9,469 nucleotides of DNA from CAIVAT01 sp037131145 (GTDB lineage Bacteria; Bacteroidota; Bacteroidia; Bacteroidales; FEN-979). Position numbers and translations under genes: made by a program. Shown piece after piece: positions 6,058 through 9,469 of this stretch. The notes below the pieces were generated by a model that was given only the letters and a program-made list of their open reading frames with translations, was not told the DNA's origin and made no database searches. The stretch's first letter is position 1, and the number at the start of each line of letters is the position of its first letter. The stretch covers positions 1-9,469 of the forward strand of contig JBAXRP010000178.1 of the NCBI GenBank assembly GCA_037131145.1. The letters are read 5' to 3'.

Positions 6058-7272
6058 ATGAATAGATTAATCGTTTTTCTGGGGATGTACTTCATCTTCA
6101 TGAGTTTCCTGTGGTCTCAGGAAGCGGCGCAATGGCGCGGACCTTCGCGTAATGGTAATTACCCGGAAACTGGTTTGCAGCGAATCTGGCCCGAAGCCGG
6201 TCCCAACCTGCTATGGCATTTTGACGAACTTGGTCCGGGTCATGCCTCAGCAGCGGTATTCGGCGACCGAATTTACACTGCCGGCGTAGCCAATGGAATT
6301 GGACATCTTTTCTGTTTTTCCATGGATGGGAAAGTAATCTGGAATGTTCCTTACGGCGAAGAATGGATGGAAAGCTGGCCTGGCGTGAGAAGTACGCCGT
6401 TGGTGTGCGATGACAAAGTTTACCAACTCAGTGGTTTGGGGAAACTTGTATGCCGCAAAGCCGATGATGGAGCATTTATCTGGAGCGTTGATGTAACCAA
6501 AGATCTCGACGGACGAAACATTAAATGGGGCTATACCGAAAACCTTGCGTTCGATGGCAGTAAGATTTTCTGCACAGTAGGCGGAATCAATAACAACGTA
6601 GTTGCCCTCGACAAAAACACCGGAAAGCTCATCTGGAGCAGCAAAGGATTTGGCGAAGCGAGCGCTTACTGTTCGCCTGCAATTATCAGGCTCTCCAATA
6701 AAACGATACTCGTTACTCAAACCGAAAACCACATCATGGGACTTGACGCCGCTACCGGAACTCTGCTCTGGAGCCACGAACAAACCAACAAGTATTCGGT
6801 TCATGCCAATACGCCGTTGTATTTCGACGGAATGCTGTTCTGTTCCTCCGGTTACGGACAAGGCGGGGTTATGTTGCAGCTTTCGCCCGATGGAAGTTCG
6901 GTTAAGGAACTCTGGCGAAATATTTCCATGGATAACCGAATGGGCGGCTATGTTTTGGTGAACGGACGGCTTTACGGCAGCGACGATTCGGGCAAAACCT
7001 GGTACTGTCTCGACTGGAAAACCGGTAAGGAACTTGGATCGGTTCAGGTAACAGGAAGGGGAACCATCATCACCGCCGACGGCATGTTGTACTGCTACAG
7101 CGACAAAGGCGAATTTGCCCTCGTTTTACCGGGAAACGATGGACTCACACGCGTGAGCTCCTTCAAAATACCTTACGGCGCCGACCAGCACTGGGCGCAC
7201 CCGGTGATTGCAAAGGGGAAACTGTTTGTGAGGCATGGGACGTCGTTGATGGTGTATGATATAAAAAAATAA
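6058..7272 (+). CDS. Secreted PQQ-like (BamB-type) beta-propeller protein
   Basis: The 404-residue product begins with a Sec signal peptide (hydrophobic 3-18, likely cut before Q21) and lacks a lipobox Cys. The mature start AAQWRGPSRNGNYPETGL (23-40), followed by WPEAGPNLLW, is the typical opening of exported PQQ-binding-like propeller proteins in Bacteroidota and Planctomycetota. Blade-closing motifs of the form D/TG-x-x-x-W recur at about 90-95 (DGKVIW), 137-142 (DGAFIW), 188-193 (TGKLIW) and 233-238 (TGTLLW), with a weaker one at 322-326. Others are degenerate, consistent with a seven- or eight-bladed propeller. I see no sign of a complete quinoprotein dehydrogenase: the length is well below the roughly 600 residues of those enzymes and no cytochrome motif is present. 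A binding or scaffolding role in the periplasm is inferred. It appears monocistronic, with 188 bases of relic/repeat DNA upstream and 88 bases to the next gene. Confidence 0.88.
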   Translation: MNRLIVFLGMYFIFMSFLWSQEAAQWRGPSRNGNYPETGLQRIWPEAGPNLLWHFDELGPGHASAAVFGDRIYTAGVANGIGHLFCFSMDGKVIWNVPYGEEWMESWPGVRSTPLVCDDKVYQLSGLGKLVCRKADDGAFIWSVDVTKDLDGRNIKWGYTENLAFDGSKIFCTVGGINNNVVALDKNTGKLIWSSKGFGEASAYCSPAIIRLSNKTILVTQTENHIMGLDAATGTLLWSHEQTNKYSVHANTPLYFDGMLFCSSGYGQGGVMLQLSPDGSSVKELWRNISMDNRMGGYVLVNGRLYGSDDSGKTWYCLDWKTGKELGSVQVTGRGTIITADGMLYCYSDKGEFALVLPGNDGLTRVSSFKIPYGADQHWAHPVIAKGKLFVRHGTSLMVYDIKK

Positions 7273-7329
7273 TTTTTGCGGAGTTATCGCAGAAAAAAGG
7301 CAGGTGCGCTCAGATTTTCACGGGCAATT

Positions 7330-7337
7330 TATATTTG
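7330..7337 (+). promoter_or_regulatory. Bacteroidota -7 promoter element for the methyltransferase gene
   Basis: TATATTTG matches the TAnnTTTG consensus exactly and ends 23 bases before the ATG at 7361. A leader of about 15-20 bases would follow. No clear TTTG is seen at the -33 distance, so only the -7 half is supported. It suggests the gene is transcribed on its own rather than reading through from the propeller gene. Confidence 0.5.
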
Positions 7338-7360
7338 AATTTGACAAATATATCACTTAA

Positions 7361-9469
7361 ATGAGCAAAGAAAAAGAATATTACCATTTTAAAAACGCCT
7401 TACTAAAAGCAAGAACCGAAGAAGATGTAAAAAATGCTTATGCTAACCATTTTAACATTCAATACGACACTTCGGAAAGGCACGATTTATATACATCGCA
7501 GGTTTTGTTTGAGTTTAAGTATGATAAAAACATGCTCAACCTAAAAGTCAGAGCAACGGTTTTGGCTCAAAATTTATATTATGTGAATCGTCTGAAATAT
7601 GGGGTCACGAAAAAAGCAATTCCTGCGTTTCTTTGTCTTGCCGATGTTAATAAAGCCATTATTACTGAAACAATAAAATGGAAAAAATTCTATTCCGATG
7701 CTGAAAATTACGATTGGGATTTAGCCCCGAACATTCCTGACAAACGATTGGTTGATAAATTAATTGATGATGAAGCATTCCTCAACTTACATGTTTTCAA
7801 TATCGATAGCGAACAAGATTATGCGGCTTTCAATGAAAAACTATCAACATATTTAAATCCGCAACAGAAATTCGATTTTTTGGACAAGAAAATAATTACA
7901 GAAGAAAATTTTGAAAATGTTTTCGAGTATTGGAATGGAATTTTTGGCCCTTCAGTGCAAAACGGATTTAAAACTTCAAAGTATTTTGTTTGCGATATAC
8001 AGCAAGGCAAAACCTATTTGATCAAAGAACAAGGAAAAGTTTTTTTTGATTTCGGAGGCGGTGAAGGCAGGACAAAAAAGATATTACTAAAAGATTATCA
8101 GTTCTTTTGGGAACTTTACGAAAAAGTTACTTCGTCCGATATCATTCGTGGGATATTATCGAAAACAGACCGACTTACCAACAATGAAATGCGCCGTTTC
8201 CATGGCGAGTTTTTTACACCCATTCGTTTTGCCCGAAAAGCGCTGGAATACATTGAACGAACTGTTGGAAAAGAGTGGTGGAAAACAGCCGAATATCGTA
8301 TTTGGGACATGGCAGCCGGAACAGGCAACCTTGAATGGTATTTGCCTGCCGACGCTTGCCAATACCTTTATTTATCAACACTTTACGAAGGTGATATAGA
8401 ACACTGCGAAAAACTTTTTCCGGATTCAACAGTTTTTCAATACGACTATTTAAATGATGATGTTGCAAACGTATTTGCAAACGGGTCAATTGATTACGGT
8501 TTTACATGGAAACTCCCGGAGAAATTACGCAAAGATTTATCCAACCCGAAAATCAAATGGATAATCCTTATCAATCCGCCTTTTGCAACCAGCCAAACAG
8601 CGGGCGCAAGCGGACTAAGTAAGCAAGATGTAAGTAATACGGCAATTCGAAAAGTAATGCACCAACAAAATTTGGGAGAAGCATCCAGGGAATTGTTTGC
8701 ACAGTTCATCTTCCGCATAAAAAAAGAATTCGAAAACAAAAACGCTTGTTTCGGATTGTTTTCTAAAATCAAGTATTTAAATTCCAATAACGACCAAAAA
8801 TTCAGGGATAATGTTTTCGATTTTCAATATAAGCGTGGTTTTATTTTCAGCTCTTTAACTTTTTCGGGAACAAAAGGAAATTTTCCTGTCGGGTTCTTAA
8901 TTTGGGACTTAAATTCAAGGCTTAAAATTGAAAAACAAGATATAGAGGTTGATATTTTCAATGAAAATGTTGACAAAATCGGACACAAAATTGTTAGCTC
9001 AGAAAACCGTGAAACCTTTTTGAGTAAATGGATTAAACGTCCGGTTGCAAATCAAAAATTTCCGCCGGTTGGCTCAGCAATTACTTTGAAAACAGATAAT
9101 AAAGACAAGCGAGATCGAGTGGCGGCAAATTTTTTAGCCTCGTTTATGTGTAAGGGAAACGATTTTCAAAATCAAAATTACACGGCTTTACTATCAGCGC
9201 CTTATGTCAGCGCTGGCGCCTTATCTGTTACTTCTGAAAATTTTGAAAAATCAATGGTCGTTCATGCTGTCAGACGCATTCCCAAAGCAACATGGATAAA
9301 CGACCGCGACCAATTTTTAAAACCACAAAAAGATCTTTCGCAGGAATTTATCAACGATTGCACTGTTTGGACCCTTTTTAGCTCCTCAAACCAAACCGCA
9401 GCCATGAAAGATGTTAAATATGAAGGAATAATTTATCATATCAACAATCATTTTTTTCCAATTTCTATA
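7361..9469 (+). CDS. Type IIG-like restriction-modification enzyme: nuclease plus adenine-N6 methyltransferase (3' end outside window)
   Basis: An open frame of 703 codons runs off the window without a stop. Residues about 25-110 resemble a PD-(D/E)XK nuclease: D42 in ERHDLY, then the strand VLFEFK giving E51-x-K53, then a helix with Q70-N-x-Y73-Y74, like the QxxxY motif of RecB-type nucleases. Residues 180-270 look like a linker. The methyltransferase follows: HGEFFTPIRFARKALEYI (281-298, motif X region), DMAAGTGN (316-323, SAM-binding motif I) and INPPFAT (404-410, catalytic motif IV of the adenine-N6 type). The C-terminal part after about 500 would hold further methyltransferase strands and probably a target-recognition domain. 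Order and single-chain layout fit type IIG enzymes; a methyltransferase from a larger defence system remains possible. The start at 7361 has a -7 promoter element 23 bases before it. The gene is clearly AT-richer than the propeller gene. Confidence 0.85.
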   Translation, partial: MSKEKEYYHFKNALLKARTEEDVKNAYANHFNIQYDTSERHDLYTSQVLFEFKYDKNMLNLKVRATVLAQNLYYVNRLKYGVTKKAIPAFLCLADVNKAIITETIKWKKFYSDAENYDWDLAPNIPDKRLVDKLIDDEAFLNLHVFNIDSEQDYAAFNEKLSTYLNPQQKFDFLDKKIITEENFENVFEYWNGIFGPSVQNGFKTSKYFVCDIQQGKTYLIKEQGKVFFDFGGGEGRTKKILLKDYQFFWELYEKVTSSDIIRGILSKTDRLTNNEMRRFHGEFFTPIRFARKALEYIERTVGKEWWKTAEYRIWDMAAGTGNLEWYLPADACQYLYLSTLYEGDIEHCEKLFPDSTVFQYDYLNDDVANVFANGSIDYGFTWKLPEKLRKDLSNPKIKWIILINPPFATSQTAGASGLSKQDVSNTAIRKVMHQQNLGEASRELFAQFIFRIKKEFENKNACFGLFSKIKYLNSNNDQKFRDNVFDFQYKRGFIFSSLTFSGTKGNFPVGFLIWDLNSRLKIEKQDIEVDIFNENVDKIGHKIVSSENRETFLSKWIKRPVANQKFPPVGSAITLKTDNKDKRDRVAANFLASFMCKGNDFQNQNYTALLSAPYVSAGALSVTSENFEKSMVVHAVRRIPKATWINDRDQFLKPQKDLSQEFINDCTVWTLFSSSNQTAAMKDVKYEGIIYHINNHFFPISI

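Noticed and set aside
6247..6861. A 204-residue minus-strand open frame
   Set aside because: It lies wholly inside the propeller gene on the opposite strand, with no recognisable domain; the plus-strand gene has clear blade motifs and a signal peptide.
7273..7297. Stem-like sequence after the propeller gene as a terminator
   Set aside because: Only four G/C-containing pairs before a bulge, and no T-tract follows on either strand.

Overview
The window looks like chromosomal DNA from a member of the Bacteroidota, probably an anaerobic or facultatively anaerobic, metagenome-type lineage. I infer this from gene starts that mostly lack a Shine-Dalgarno sequence, from two exact matches to the Bacteroidota -7 promoter element (TAnnTTTG), and from protein families common in that phylum. 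The species cannot be named from the sequence.

Positions 92-2944 (+) carry a membrane redox module. It consists of a Tat-exported HybA-type ferredoxin with four [4Fe-4S] clusters, a ten-helix HybB/NrfD-type quinone-reactive membrane protein, and a membrane-anchored GcvH-like protein. In the last of these, the usual lipoyl-lysine position appears to be Gly. No catalytic subunit (hydrogenase, molybdoenzyme or cytochrome) lies in the window. One could be encoded upstream, but the 91 bases before the first gene are non-coding and contain a short palindromic repeat. A large hairpin separates this operon from what follows.

Positions 3076-4250 (-) hold two probably co-transcribed small genes: a pentapeptide-repeat protein and a LURP-one/tubby-like protein. 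About 500 gene-free bases follow. Next comes a complete small transcription unit on the minus strand (promoter element, gene 4759-5127, intrinsic terminator). It encodes a secreted 122-residue protein built from four copies of an L-x-P-x-x-P-x-x-A-x-F-x-D motif.

Positions about 5270-5935 are a graveyard. A decayed IS5-family transposase (-) meets the 3' part of a DUF559-type endonuclease-like gene (+) almost base to base, followed by purine-rich Bacteroidota-type repeats. An intact secreted PQQ-type beta-propeller protein (6058-7272, +) comes next.

From 7361 to the window end (+) runs an open frame of 703 codons without a stop. It encodes a probable single-chain restriction-modification enzyme (type IIG-like): an N-terminal PD-(D/E)XK-like nuclease region, then an adenine-N6 methyltransferase with motifs DMAAGTGN and NPPF. 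This gene is visibly more AT-rich than the redox and propeller genes, which fits horizontal acquisition. The overall layout is a conserved energy-metabolism operon followed by an accessory region with mobile-element debris and a defence gene.
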